A stretch of DNA of 64,000 bases from Anaspis maculata (taxonomy: Eukaryota; Arthropoda; Insecta; Coleoptera; Scraptiidae): NCBI GenBank assembly GCA_949128115.1, contig OX421968.1, positions 25,776,377 to 25,840,376 of the forward strand, written 5' to 3'. Position 1 is the stretch's first letter. The number at the start of each line of letters is the position of its first letter. Under the pieces are notes generated by a model. That model saw nothing but the letters and a program-made list of their open reading frames with translations. It did no database searches and was not told where the DNA came from. The position numbers and the translations under genes are program-made. Of this stretch, positions 1 through 11,844 are shown piece after piece.

Positions 1-69
1 GAATTTTTCTCAATTTCACCAGGCAAAAATTTATTCAGGGTGGCTCGTTTCCATTGAAACACCTGTATA

Positions 70-658
70 CAGGGTGTTTCAGCGATGATAGCAAAAAATT
101 CAACTGTCAGTAGATCTCATCCAAATACGACGAAAACCTATATGCCATTTTGCAAAGTTCGTCCTAATGACGAAGATACAGCCCTTGAAAGTTCTTCTTT
201 TTTCGGATTTCAAAAATTTGTAACTGAAGAACATTTCGACAAAATTAGTTAAAACTCAGCATAAGCTGATTTATCAACATTATCCAGCAACCTGCAAAAT
301 TTTGAGAGAATCCAACCAGTAGCGTAGAAATTATGGGGGGGGGGGTCACCTCAAGTCAACTTTTCCTCGGGTGCTTCTAAATTATTGACCCTCGTAACTC
401 CTACGCCACTGGCTAGATTCATCCAAAATTTGGCAGGTCGGTACATAGTTTTGACAAACCAGTCTGTGCTGAATTTAGGTAAATTCTGTCAAAACGTTAC
501 TGAGTTACAAATTTTTGAAATCCGAAAAAAGTCAACTTTGAAAGGTTGTATCTTTGTCATTGGGCCGAACTTTGCAAAATGGTATATAGTTTTTTTGTCG
601 TATTTTGACGAGCTCTACCCACAGTTGAATTTTTTGCTATCATCGCTGAAACACCCTG
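70..658. repeat. Foldback element, CAGGGTGTTTC family, copy 1
   Basis: This is a 589 bp near-palindrome that starts CAGGGTGTTTCAGCGATGAT and ends with the reverse complement, with TA on both sides. Its left arm (about 70-240) pairs with its right arm (about 505-658). The same family recurs at 43437-44018 (582 bp), and a single arm lies at 14881-15017. It has no coding capacity. TA flanks and inverted ends suggest a non-autonomous Tc1/mariner-type element; that assignment is inference. Confidence 0.85.
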
Positions 659-663
659 TATAT

Positions 664-1090
664 ATAACCATTGTCTCCTGGTCCAGAGGATTGCCGCTGG
701 TATGGGACGCCACATGTATCAACACATTGGCACCTTCCAAGTTCAGCAGCGGAGTTGGCTTCCAAACGGAAACATTCAAAATATTTAGATATAAAAAAAT
801 ATATCATTTTGTGGCATTCGCTGTGGAGAAAATGGGAGCGTGGAGCAAGGAGGCAGTGAATTTCGTCAATTCTATTGGCTCAATGCTCAATCTAGAATCA
901 AGTATCAAGGAGGCGCTCCAAGTATTTTCTTACCCAAAGAATCATTGCTGTGCGAAGGGGAAACGCCGTCACCAGCATTCTGGGAGCTCTCCCAAATTCG
1001 GCTTCATTTTTTATTTAAGCTGATTTGTTTAACTATAGTTTTTGTCTTTTACATTTATGTACCTGAGTCAATTTTACATAATTTTGAATA
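664..1090 (+). pseudogene. Decayed 3' end of a LINE-type retrotransposon polyprotein
   Basis: Three reading frames together carry a recognisable C-terminus of a non-LTR retrotransposon polyprotein: GLPLVWDATCINTLAPS around 690-740, FVAFAVEKMGAWSKEAVNFV around 808-870, then, after a frameshift, YFLTQRIIAVRRGNAV around 920-975 and a stop near 1019. These blocks (PLVWD.TC..TLA, FAVE.MG.W, Q R.....RGNA) are typical of reverse-transcriptase polyproteins found in many invertebrates. An A/T-rich tail follows to about 1090. At least two frameshifts make it dead. The upstream part is missing, replaced by the foldback at 70-658. Confidence 0.6.
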
Positions 1091-1232
1091 AAAATATCTA
1101 CTAGTATCAGGAACAGGTCATCTTCATGAATACCTACAAAAAAATCAACACATATGAATGGAGACTCCTAATTTCAAGTTTTCTTCTGTATCAATTTCGA
1201 AGACCTATTCTTGTTCCATGAAGCTTTAGCTT

Positions 1233-1482
1233 TAACATGAGCTCTACATGATAAAAATCAATCAACAAGAAAACAGATGCTATGATCCGGGCATTTCTGA
1301 TCACACGGCACATATGCTGTACTTCAGCCTTGCATTGAAAGCTAGCAGCAGGACGCCGCTGAAGAATCCAGTGCCACGTGAAGTTTTTGATAGTCAAAGC
1401 ATGGTAAGGTTTAGGAAGGAGTTTCAGGGGACGTCTGAGCAGCTGAGAAACCCCATGGACGAAGAACTCTGTCAAATACAGG
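1233..1482 (+). other. Unrecognised exon-like open frame
   Basis: An open frame of about 83 codons (ATG at 1248) has balanced protein-like composition, with segments such as DPGISDHTAHMLYFSLALKA and PVPREVFDSQSMVRFRKEF. It ends with CAG then GTATTTG at 1482/1483, a plausible splice donor, before stopping at 1499. I do not recognise the family. It could be a fragment of a captured host gene, an exon of a gene nested in the INO80 intron, or part of an unknown transposon. The antisense frame is also partly open, so coding is unproven. Confidence 0.25.
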
Positions 1483-1943
1483 TATTTGAAAATATGTAAA
1501 CGGACAAACTCCTATGGCGAGAAAAAACCGATAAGGAGAAAAACATTTATTTAAAAAAAATACAGGTATAAGGCCCAATTGAACTTGGAAATGACTAAAT
1601 GAGAGAGCACACTCGGATGGTGATAGGGAGATCTAGCAATAAAATGCAAACAATGTGGAGACCGGTTAATAGTCAGTTGAATCGTAATACCCACAGTAAC
1701 ACCTCAATTGAATTGAAATGAAACCACCAAATGAAAAATGTGCTTTGTTTTTGAAGATTATTGGTGGCTGGTTTGACATAGCATTTCCTGAAGTGACTCG
1801 TAATTTCAATAAATCTAAAAATTATGGTAGGGAATGGATTACAGTGGGTATTAAGAAGTCATCTCAGACTCTCAAAATTCTCTATTTGCAGACTTGATGG
1901 TAACGCGGATAACACTAGACACTATAAAAAATATAAGCATATA

Positions 1944-2686
1944 CAGGTGTCCCGAAAATATACCGACAACGTTCTATGACAGCTTCCTCTCATCAAAACA
2001 AGAAAAAAAGTTCCTATGAACATGGGTCCAGAAACGTTTCCTAAGGGAGCTACAGGCCCCTAAAAATGGGACCCTGAACATGACTTTTATTCAATATCTC
2101 CGAAACCGTTCAAGGGGAATCAATCAAACTTGACACATCCACTAACTTTCTTATGCCCAACAAAATGAGGCAAGATTAATTCCACAATAATTTACCAGGG
2201 GTGGGTCAGGCTGAGGTGTGGGGGTAAAAATAACCCTAACTTTTTTGAATGTGAATTGTTTCTAAATTTAACAAAAAATTATGAAATATTGGAGTTTTCT
2301 ACCCAAAAAAGGTCCCCTTGTTCAACCTCGATAGACGCACCGTTTACGAGATATTTGAGTTTGAATGAATGAAAACGTGGTTAGAAATGCTAATTTTAAT
2401 TTACGATATTCAAGAGGAAAGAAAAACTATTTCAAAGCAACTTCATTTTTGTTAGACATCCAATTTTGTTAGGCACAAGAAGGTTATTAAATGTGTCAAG
2501 TTTGATTGATTTTTCTTGACCGGTTTCGGAAATATTAAATAAACAACCCTCTTCAGGGTCTCACGTTTAGGGGCCTGTAGCTCCCTTATGAAGCGTTTCC
2601 GGACCCATGTTCATTGGAACTTTTTTACTTATTTTGATGAGAGGAAGCCGTCCTAGAACGTTGTCGGTGTATTTTCGGGACACCTG
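1944..2686. repeat. Foldback element, CAGGTGTCCC family
   Basis: A 743 bp palindrome opens with CAGGTGTCCCGAAAATATAC and closes with the reverse complement, with TA on both sides. Arms pair over most of the length, including the block around CGTTCTATGACAGCTTCCTC at about 1970 and its partner near 2640. A related left end (CAGGTGTCCC) occurs at 43043. No open frame of note. Confidence 0.8.
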
Positions 2687-2689
2687 TAT

Positions 2690-3180
2690 AATGTATGGTC
2701 TGAAAGTTTCGGGATTTTTTTTAAAAGCTAATAACTTTTTTTGGATAGTTTTAATTTTCTAACTTAATGTTGCAAAAACTAACATCATCTATAACAATAC
2801 CAAATTCATATTTAAGATGGGCCATTATCTTTGATGGCTCTCAGTTTTCGTCTACCATGTTCGATCATTCTCTGCATGGACAACAGGATTAATTTCTCTG
2901 AGCTCCTGCCTCCCGATGTACCGCACGCTCGACCAATATAAGATTTTTAGTAAGTATTGAGCAGGATAGTATACGAGAAGGGATGGGAAACTGCAAATTA
3001 AGACCTTTTACGGCATCGTATTTTTCAATAACATTAGAGAATTTCGCATTGGAGAAATTGATCCTGGAGAATTATGGAACATGGCAGAAGAAAATTGGAA
3101 TCCATCGAAGATAATGGTTTATCATCAATATGTTGAATATGAATTTGTTATTGTTATACATGATGTTAATTTTTGCCGAG
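2690..3180. other. No gene seen
   Basis: AT-rich sequence with an oligo-T stretch near 2710-2750 and short open frames without recognisable motifs. Part may be a decayed half of another foldback element; I see no supporting partner arm. Confidence 0.4.
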
Positions 3181-4860
3181 ATTTTTGCAGTATCAAGTTA
3201 AAAAATAAAGACTATTCAGAAAAAGTTATCAGCTTTAAACAATTTCCCAAAACTTTCGGACCATACGTTATAGAAAAGTTGTCAAGGAAGCAGAAAGAAT
3301 GCACTATAATGCTTTGATAGTAAACTCTTCCGACAGGACTAAGACTGTTTGGAAAATTATAGGTAAGGCTGGCAAAAGGAATAAAGCGGAAAATATTGAG
3401 CTGTCGTCTGGTAATGGAATAATTAAAGAGCCGATACATGTGGCCAATGCTTTTAATAAGCATTTCAGTTCAATTGCAAATAAATACCCTGCGGCTGATA
3501 TCTAAAATATGAATATTAAAGTATGTTTCCAGCATTGATGTTGTGTTCTCTTGAAGTGGCTTTCAAATATATAAAGGATAAGGATTTTTCTTTAATGATA
3601 ACGGCTCAATGCCGAAACGCGCGTCGACAAAAGAAATAATATGAAAACAAGTGTGGCAAGACTTGAAGAAAAATGCTTATCCTGAAAATATAAATCTTAA
3701 CCACATAGAGCAAACTGTTGATTCATTTTTTTTCCAGCCGGTGGACGAGAGTGATATCTTGAGTGTTGTGCGGAACATGAAGGGCTCTGAGTCGGCGGGA
3801 AGGGACGGTCTCACTTCGAATCTCATCAAGAACTGTATCTCAGAGTTACTGCTGCCGCTTGTTCATATTGTTAATTGTTCATTATCAACAGGCTACTTCC
3901 CTGATTGTCTCAAAATTTCTAAATTGGTACCTGTCTACAAAAAGGGTGATAGGACTCAACCAGATAACTACAGGCCGATAGCAATATCAAGTCCAATTTC
4001 GAAAATCATCGAAAAAGTTGTAGCCAATCAGTTGACTTCCTATTTGTGCAGATTGTGTCTTCTTTCCGATGCGCAGTTCGGATTTCGCAGGGAAGGTCAG
4101 CGGCGGATGCGCTGCTGTGGTTCGTGAATGATGTGCACAGGATGATCGACAAGGGTGAACAATGTGTGGGCATTTTTTTGAATTCAAGCAAGGCCTTTGA
4201 TCTTGTCGATCATGAGATACTTCTGCGTAAGCTGTATAGTAGTGTATAGGTATGGAATACGTGGCGTAATATGGAAGTGGTTTGAAACGTATCTGAGAAA
4301 CAGACAGAATTATACAGTAGTGGGAGGGGTAGAATCTGGGATGTCAGTGTCAAACAGGGGGGTCCCTCAGAGCTCTGTGCTTGGACCATTCTGTACATAA
4401 TCTATGTCAATGATATTACTGCAAACAATGCAGTAATGTTTGCTGATGACACTAATTTGTGTATCAGGTATTGTGCTACATCAGGAAACATGGGAAAGAC
4501 TTCAATCTTTTGAGCAGACATCACACCTATGAGATGCGAAGTGTTTCGACATTGGAGGTCCCGCCCTAGGCGCAGGTTGACGCATTATGAAAGGAGCCCT
4601 TTGTATGTTGGTATAAAGTTGTACAACAAACTGCCGGAGTCAGTCAGACGTCTCAATTTGCGTGAATTCAGAGCAACATTAAGGACACGGCTTATGGGTG
4701 CAGCCTATTACAGTCACGCAGAAATGTTGGCAGATCCTGATTTCTGTCGTTAGAGTTCTCTGTTTTTTTTTTATGATTTTGATGGTTTTATCATATCGTG
4801 TGATCAAATGAATTCTTATTTTGAGTAGGCTGTGGCCAACTCCGCCACAGGGCACTTTAT
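3180..4860 (+). pseudogene. Decayed LINE (non-LTR retrotransposon), reverse transcriptase
   Basis: Fragments in several frames follow the usual LINE order. First is a pre-RT linker (KVVKEAERMHYNALIV near 3270-3320; HVANAFNKHFSSIANK near 3435-3485). The RT core follows: GRDGLTSNLIKN at about 3800; VPVYKKGD with NYRPIAISSPISKIIEKV at about 3930-4020; FGFR at 4078; a changed SKAFD block at 4185; RGVPQSSVLGP at 4350; and the FADDT catalytic motif at 4438-4452. After a deletion, the C-terminal block YNKLPESVRRLNLREFRATL appears near 4620-4680, with a stop at 4751. A 3'UTR (GTGATCAAATGAATTC, AGTAGGCTGTGGC) follows. Frameshifts at about 4090, 4240 and 4395 and internal losses make it non-functional. 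The clade is probably Jockey/CR1-like; this is inferred. Confidence 0.85.
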
Positions 4861-5052
4861 CCGGAGATGGAAATACCGGGCCTAAGACGATCCGGCCACG
4901 AGTACGCAAAAAATTGCTCTTGTCCTTCAAGGGGTAAGCCACGAAACAGTCTGAAGGGTGCTCAAAGAACAGCAGCTCAACTCATACCACATTCAGAGGG
5001 TGCAGGCACTCCCCCCTCGAGATTTTTCTCAGAGTTGTTTTTTGTCAGTGGC

Positions 5053-5690
5053 TTGATCAAAAAGTAGCGGAATATGCTGAATTTGTATTCAACATTTTAT
5101 TAACTGACGAAGCCAAGCTCTCCAGAGACGCGATAATGAATTTCTACAACAACCACATATGGGCCGATGAAAATCCCCTTGTCATAATCGAAGCATAAGT
5201 TTTCCCTTAACGTTTGTGCCGGTATTGTGGGTGATTGTTTGATCGAACCACATTTCCTTCCTTGCTTTATTGCTGGGAGATATGCCACTGGGAGTACGAA
5301 ACCAAATGTGGTTTATGCATGACGGTGCTCCTGCACACTTCACTTCAGCCACAGACTACCCTTCAGGATAATTGCTAGACAATATTTGGATGCAACGTAC
5401 CCAAATCCCGAATCAATGGATAGGTAGAGCGGGGCCGCGACTTTGGTCCCCAAGATCACCCGACCTGAATCTTTTCAGAATCTGAATGATTTTTTGTGGG
5501 TGCACCTCAAGTCACTCGTTTACGTAGCTCCTCTTATTGTCGATATGATTTGGAGAATTAACACACCGCATAACTGCGGCATGTGAAGTTATTCGTAACA
5601 CCCCGAGAATTTTCGAACGCGTCCGTAATCCATGTTAAGAACAGAAGCATGTGTAAGGATGAGAGGTGGACATTTTTAACGATTACTTAT
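5053..5690 (+). pseudogene. Decayed Tc1/mariner-superfamily (Tc3-like) transposase
   Basis: Scattered frames carry the catalytic half of a DDE transposase: LLTDEAKLSRDAIMNFYNNH then IWADENP (about 5098-5175), MWFMHDGAPAHF (about 5310-5345), NQWIGRAGP and WSPRSPDLN (about 5410-5475), and finally ACEVIRNTPRIFERVR (about 5583-5630). The LFTDEA, HDGAPAHF and SPDLNP signatures belong to the Tc3-like insect transposases. Stop codons and frameshifts break it throughout, and the final E-containing stretch is corrupted. The N-terminal DNA-binding half is not visible. Confidence 0.8.
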
Positions 5691-5756
5691 TTAACGATTG
5701 CAATTTTTCAAACGTTACTCATCAATTCATTTTTGATATTTTTCAAACTTGGTATA

Positions 5757-6318
5757 GACCATATTAATTATTCTCACTTTCCCCTTCCACTAGTCATTTG
5801 TAAGTTAGGTATGTGCCTGTGACCATGCGCACTGCAGTAGAAGATCTCACGCGCCACAGCATGCATAGAAAACGGAACTTTGCTGTCGCTGTCAGAATTT
5901 ACGATTTCAAGGTGTTTTCTTTATTCTTGGGACGTTTTAACCTTTTTAACCATACTTTTACGTGACGGCTAACGCTCGGTTCGCTTTCAAGCGCTGTCAA
6001 AATTCTCGTTAGCGGAAGTTGTGCAATAAAATATGGCGGGTAATTTGAAATTGTTTTGGATTCAAACAACCCCATTTTAAAATGCTTCGCATAAACTTCA
6101 CAGCAAGATTTTCCATTTCATTATGGTGAAAAGTAGATCAGGTATTTCTTTTTACACACTTGCTATGTTATACATTCGTTGAAATTGTCAATTTGCAGCT
6201 TGAATTGATCATTTTACAAAGTCATTCAACATGCATATTCTTATGGGAGTTTCAACCCAGCACATGTGGTTGTCTCTCTCCCCGATCTGCGACTGCGCAT
6301 TGAATAATTAATATGGTC
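5757..6318. mobile_element. MITE with 17 bp perfect terminal inverted repeats, copy A
   Basis: A 562 bp element begins GACCATATTAATTATTC and ends GAATAATTAATATGGTC, exact reverse complements. A second copy of essentially the same length, with only scattered differences, lies at 61312-61872 in the same orientation. No transposase is encoded. Flanking bases (ATA on the left, AATTA on the right in both copies) do not give a clear target duplication. High similarity suggests recent amplification. Confidence 0.85.
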
Positions 6319-7888
6319 AATTACTGAAGAAAAAAACTTTCGGTACCTAGTCTATTATTGCTATTATTGTCTCGTTTTTGAACAGTCTTTAAAGAAGTTC
6401 TGTTCTTCCGTTTTTCAGAAATAAAATCGATTGCATTTTCAATTTATAAACGTTGCTCTTTATCAAAGAACAAACTACCCAACAATTGAAGTGGCCAGCC
6501 CAAAATTTTCAATGGAGTTCAAAGTACACTAGCCCCTGAAAAAAATAGGACCAACTTGAAAGTTTTTTTTCTCTCAAATACCTGCGCTCTTTGTCTATTG
6601 TTGGTTATACAGAGCCACGCGTAAAATCCTGCAAAAACTAAAAAGTTTGAGTAACTCCCAATTCCAAAAAACATGTTTTTGAATATTTTTAACTGACCCA
6701 GGGAGGTTTGTACACCCATATCTCGAAACGGTTTTTTTAATTTTCTGAGTATCGCTCTTAACTACAGGGTGATTCGGAAAAACAACTTTTTGGTTTTTTG
6801 GCAGCACATACAACAGCAGCAGTAATATATGTTAACACAATCATAACAATGTAAAACTTGGACAGCACAACAGATAAGTGAATAAAATTACAATAAAATC
6901 TCAGCTATCAATCTCAACAACCTTCCAAAAATTCCCTAACACTATAAAAACATTTTTCACCCATACATATATGCTTTGAGTTTTGTTTCAAACTTTGTGA
7001 CATTCTCTGTCTGTGCAATAGGTAATGGCAATCTGTCGAAGCAAACACTTCCCATGACAGTGGTGATTTTAAAAAAAACTCTTTGTTTGTTTTTTTATAC
7101 AAATTTTACTTTTGCCTCTGGTGAGGTAAGAGTGATAATCACTATGACGAACCATTTGATCCTTATTTTAATAAATATATGTCAACAGCTTGTATAAATA
7201 AACACAGGCCACCGTCAAGATTCAATTACTTTAAAAAGCACCGCGGCACGATTCTCTGGGTCTCATGTTGAAAATATTTCTCAATATTATTTCTCAATAT
7301 TTTCTTCTGCAAAACGAAGAGTCTCTGCACGCTACCACTACATCCCCAAACAATTATGTTCTAAGAAAGAACGAATTGAACTGCTCCACAATGAAGTTGT
7401 CGCCACCAAAAAAATGGCTTGACTTTGACGGCCAATTACTTTCGATCGCCGAAAGTGATTTCCATTCTGTTTGTTGCGTTTACTAGCCCTATCTATCCTC
7501 AACAGATCCTGTAATTGTGAATATCAAGAAATTGCATGTAATATTTATACAGGGTGATATGTAAAAAGGTAAAAAATTGCGACAACTTCATCGAACCCCC
7601 ATTTGCAAAAGATTTTTTTTTCAAATTCTAAAGTGAAAATCATGAAGTGAGATGGCTTGTTTCGAAACGGTTTTAGAATAACCGAGATTGGAGGTCTTAC
7701 ACAGAAGATCTGAATTTTTATATGGAATGTAACAGATTTGCCCTATTTTCTCGCAAGATTGAATCACTTCCAATGAATGGGTGGTTTACATTGAGCACGA
7801 TTGTTCCTACAACCGTTCCGGATAACTTGAATTTAAAAACAACCCGAAAATTTGGTGTGGGGCCAGGCAGGGGGCACTTTTTGAAAAG
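6319..7888. other. Degenerate repeat arms, no gene
   Basis: The stretch holds single arms of foldback-type elements (CAGGGTGATTCGG at about 6767 and CAGGGTGATATG at about 7551) without visible opposite arms, plus AT-rich DNA. Short open frames such as the one at 7265-7486 show no motif I recognise. Confidence 0.45.
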
Positions 7889-8645
7889 CTAGTCACTGTC
7901 TGTTTTTGGCACGTTGAATTTCATCAATATTTCAGATGTGGAACATGCTTTTTGCAAGTAGGACATCACCCACGCATTCATACTTCCACGTATACCCATA
8001 CACTCAAGCTTATCACCCACAAACTTCCTCTCCAACGTATCGAACGCATCTGTCAGATCAAAAAGTATTCCCATCACCAGGTTTCCCGCATCCATCTCCT
8101 CATGGACATGCTGCACCAACTGGACTGCCGCAGTCTCAGTCGAAGAACCTTTTCTGAACCCGTGCTGTCCCCTCGATATCAGATTTTCCCTCTCCAAAAA
8201 CAACATGATTTTGTTTATATGACAACTCTTTCAATGATGAGAACACACTGAGCAACGATATCGGGCGATAGTTCCCAACATACATCCTCATTACCTTTCT
8301 TCTGAACAGGAATCGTGACTGCTGTTTTCAATCGTTCGGGAAACTCTCCCCTCACAACCGAGTCATTAACAAAACTCATCAATGCTTGCTTTGAGTAATG
8401 ATATTGGTACTTCATCATTGGCCACCGTTTTTTGTTTGCCATGCCAAGGATTATGCCCGAATCTTCAGATCGGTGACAGGAGTGAAGAACATTGTCTTAC
8501 TAGCCCGTCGACCATACGTACAATCCCTAGTCACTCCACTGAACCTTTCAGCCAGCTTACCTTCTACAGACGTGGGAAAGTGCCGGGCAAACTCTCCCGC
8601 CACCTCAACAGGATCAACCAGAACGTCGTTTCCCACCCTTAGCTC
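7889..8645 (-). pseudogene. Decayed LINE reverse transcriptase fragment
   Basis: On the minus strand, frames read in order: VDPVEVAGEFARHFPTS (about 8610-8560), GEFPERLKTAVTIPVQKKGN (about 8350-8290), then SRGQHGFRKGSSTETAAVQL (about 8175-8120) and GILFDLTDAFDTLERK (about 8075-8030). These match the RT palm blocks of LINE elements, where F-D-L-S-K-A-F-D is usual; here it reads FDLTDAFD. Frameshifts separate the blocks and the YADD region is missing, so it is a fragment. It is a different lineage from the element at 3180-4860. Confidence 0.75.
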
Positions 8646-8833
8646 AATTGAATAAATGAATAAATAAATAATATTTATTGATCCTGTTTTGGACATTACA
8701 ACAAATGTATAGGGACAAGTCATAGAAACAATATAATTGCGGATGTGGGTAAGTGGATGGCATCCAAGCAAAATGTAAAAATTCAAAATCGAACAGTAGA
8801 CAAACACAGTGCAAACTTGACAATAATAACTAT

Positions 8834-8990
8834 CGTGTGATCAAATGAATTCTTATTTTAGGTAGGCTGTGGCCTAGCCGAACGCAGCTTCGCACCTCTG
8901 AATTTGACCAGGCCACAGCCTACTCAAAATAAGAATTCATTTGATCACACGATATGATAAAACCATCAAAATCATAAAAAAATCAAGATT
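8834..8990. repeat. Inverted pair of LINE 3'UTR fragments
   Basis: The 3'UTR sequence seen downstream of the LINE at 4780-4850 (GTGATCAAATGAATTC, AGGCTGTGGC) occurs here twice, head to head (about 8834-8875 and 8905-8990), around a short loop. This makes a near-perfect hairpin of about 120 bp. Confidence 0.75.
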
Positions 8991-10294
8991 GCATTGAGAA
9001 TAGGGAATAGGGTACTAAGGGTAGTTCCCGGCCCTCTTCATGTGAGGGAAGCATGTGCCGGTTTTCTGACAGACGGCAGTCACAGCTTGACAGTTGACGG
9101 CGAAATCCTCGGACAAAAACGTCAAACTCATTTAATAAGAGAAAGTTACGTTAGTGTGGTTTAGCGATAAAGTGGCAAGGGAAGTTTGAACATGTTAGAA
9201 TGCAAGAAATCGAAGGCTTGTGTGGGAGCAAACAAGCATTGTGCGTTCGGTGGTTGTTTCAGTAACTCGCGATACGTTTTTATCGACACAAGCGCCATCT
9301 ACTGAGATACGCGCAAACTAAACTTCACTCTTGTCATCTGTCCGAAGATTTTTGACAGTCGGCGCATCCCAGATCGCCGGTCAGGTGGGTGATCTGAACA
9401 TGCGCCCTAGTGTGCGACAGTGGATGGGAACATCCCTATAGACCTTCTCATACAGAGGCGGTTCCCTTTGGTCGCAGCTCGTGAGCAGGTCTTCATATAG
9501 ACCAGTTCGAAAAATATTCGCGCGTTTGTAGCCAAGTGGGGATGCGACCAGGCATCACGCTGGCCCATTCAAGTTACCCTGCGCCTCGAGTACCTTAGGT
9601 GTATGAGAAACTCTATTGCTTCCTCCACGTGTGGCATTCGCACTTCCACTGGTCTACTTTCGCCATTTTCTTTTTCAAACTCCCACTTCTTCGTAACCGT
9701 TGAAGAAGACGCGCAAATGATGTATGATGCGGTTATTGCCCTTTGCGGGAACATTCCCTGTAAAGTCTCACAGCTTCAAACCCGTTCCTATTTGCACGAC
9801 CGTAGACAAAATGCATATCTGTCAGTTCTTCATAGGTGTAATTATTATGATTATCCAATCCATATTGATTACTTCCACTAATAATTATTTTATGTCTGAT
9901 TATGATATCAGATTACAGATTATCTTCAGTATTTAGTTTCAATATTATTCCTTTGGCAAATACTTGATAACAATTATTGTTAACGTGCGTACCGTACTGC
10001 GTTTTGTAAAAGTCGTTTTTTTTTCGGGGGGGGGGGGGGCTTGAGTTTTTATACCGATCAGTCATTCTGTTTTGTTTCCAAATTTTTTCAGTCGCGCACG
10101 AAATGAAAATTTGCGCATTTTTTTCAACTTCCAATTTTTCTTCTATCAAACGGTTATTTACAGGAGATTATAATTCATTAATCTTTGTTCAGCATCATTC
10201 GATAAACGAAATATAAAAAAATCTGCGACTGACAGCCATTTTCAATGTAATGTGTGCGGGGTCCTTTTGATTTTAAAATTTCTGCGAGTTCTAG
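8991..10294. other. No gene seen
   Basis: Moderate-GC, apparently unique DNA. Small overlapping open frames around 9570-9936 on both strands have no recognisable motif. A G homopolymer sits at about 10027-10040. Confidence 0.4.
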
Positions 10295-11400
10295 TGTTAC
10301 CTACTATTTTTATTTATTGTTGAGCGTACATTTTCTCGAGTCGGATGCCAATATCTTTTAGGCACCTATTATTGGCAATTTCAAATTGAAATTACAGAAA
10401 AAGATTGAAAATAATTTGGAGAAAATTATTTTCAGCCGGAAAACTCCCGGGAAATTTGAAAAAGTTGTTGGAAAATGTTCAAGAACCAGTTACCTCTTTT
10501 TTAGGTGAAAATGGTTAAAATCGGTCCACGGAATAAAAAGTTGGAAAATTTGCAGTTTTTCCAGGGAGGAAAACTCGGCAACTGTTGATCCGATTTCGAA
10601 AATTTTTCCTCCAAAAATTAGCTCAATCTCTCGCTCAATCTTTTCTCCAACTTTTATTCACAGCATGTCTGCACTCTGCACCTAAAATTGATATTTCGTG
10701 AGGCCTGCCGCATGTAGAAGTTTGCATTGCGTTTTTCTCAAATTCACGGAATGTGCAAATTTCGTTTTGCAAAAATTACAGTCGGAAAACCGGAACTGTG
10801 TCGACTTTGTAAATAGACCTGCACGACGCTCTATCCAATCTACTCTCGATATCAGTTGAAATTTTCCAAAAAAAAGTCGATCCCCGAGCAGGAATAAATT
10901 TTTGAGGAGTCCTGCTACAAAAGCGAGTCGTTCTGGTCGAAACACCGGCGAGAGCCCCTCTTGAGTGGCAACGGCCAGGAGAAATTTTGAAAATTCATTA
11001 CGCCCAACTGGAGAATGCTGGAAAACTGCAACTGGGGCCTCAATTTGGCTCTTTTGTTGTGTTGCTTCCGGCCAAATATGGTTTCAATCCATCGGATAGA
11101 TTTTGAATAATAATTTGGTAAAGTTTTGAACTTTAACATTTTTTTTATTATTTGACAGATGACAGATAGGGCAATGTTTTCAACTGTTCTGAATACAGTT
11201 TTTCAAGGGCTTTCAAATGACATATTTCAAGTTGAGTTCCGTGAGATATAGATTTTGACATTTGATGATAGTGACAGTTAGATTTGACAGATGACAGCCA
11301 AAAACTAATGGGCTCCTTTCAGGGAACAACCATGTTTGTATACCAAATTCTAAGTCGATCCAGTCAACGTTACGGCAGTTATCGTGGAAGATCACAATGA
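10295..11400. repeat. Dispersed repeat, copy 1 (partners at 25.3 kb and 27.9-28.8 kb)
   Basis: The part 10434-11395 matches 27890-28835 at many blocks (GTTCAAGAACCAGTTA, CGGAATAAAAAGTTGGAAAA, ATCGGATAGATTTTGAATAA). The leading part 10295-10400 matches 25325-25430. The repeat runs directly into the CACG microsatellite. It is non-coding, and its class is unresolved. Confidence 0.7.
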
Positions 11401-11403
11401 GAG

Positions 11404-11531
<128 letters not shown>

Positions 11532-11741
11532 GCAGACATCATTCTGAAAATGGTCTTAATCGTCTTGGGGGACATCAAAACGGATATATCCGGTGAAATC
11601 TCAAAACTTTTTTTCTGCACGATTACAATACTTCCCCTTACATGTTGGTGCGGGGGTCGGGGAAGTAAAAATCTGTGAAGCTCTTCTAGGTTAAAAATTG
11701 GAAAATTGATAGATCAAGATTTGAAAATTGCGTTGTCGACC

Positions 11742-11829
11742 ATGGCAGAACCAGGAAACGACGGGGAGTCGCAAGGAAATAATACAATTCGATTGGGGCG
11801 CGGGCGTCCCGGCTCGGTTAGATCGAAAG
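11742..11829 (+). other. Exon-like mini-ORF with AT-hook-like motif
   Basis: An ATG in a strong start context (GACCATGG) opens 32 codons, beginning MAEPGNDGES and containing RLGRGRPGSVRSK, whose GRGRP resembles an AT-hook core. The frame stops at 11840, but at 11830 there is AAAG then GTAACA, a possible splice donor. It is higher in GC than its surroundings. It may be the first coding exon of a gene on the plus strand or of a transposon; I cannot identify downstream exons. Confidence 0.25.
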
Positions 11830-11844
11830 GTAACAAATAGGCTA

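Noticed and set aside
385..1023. 212-codon open frame on the plus strand
   Set aside because: It runs from the right arm of a foldback element into the decayed LINE 3' end; only its last third has protein motifs, and those are broken by frameshifts.
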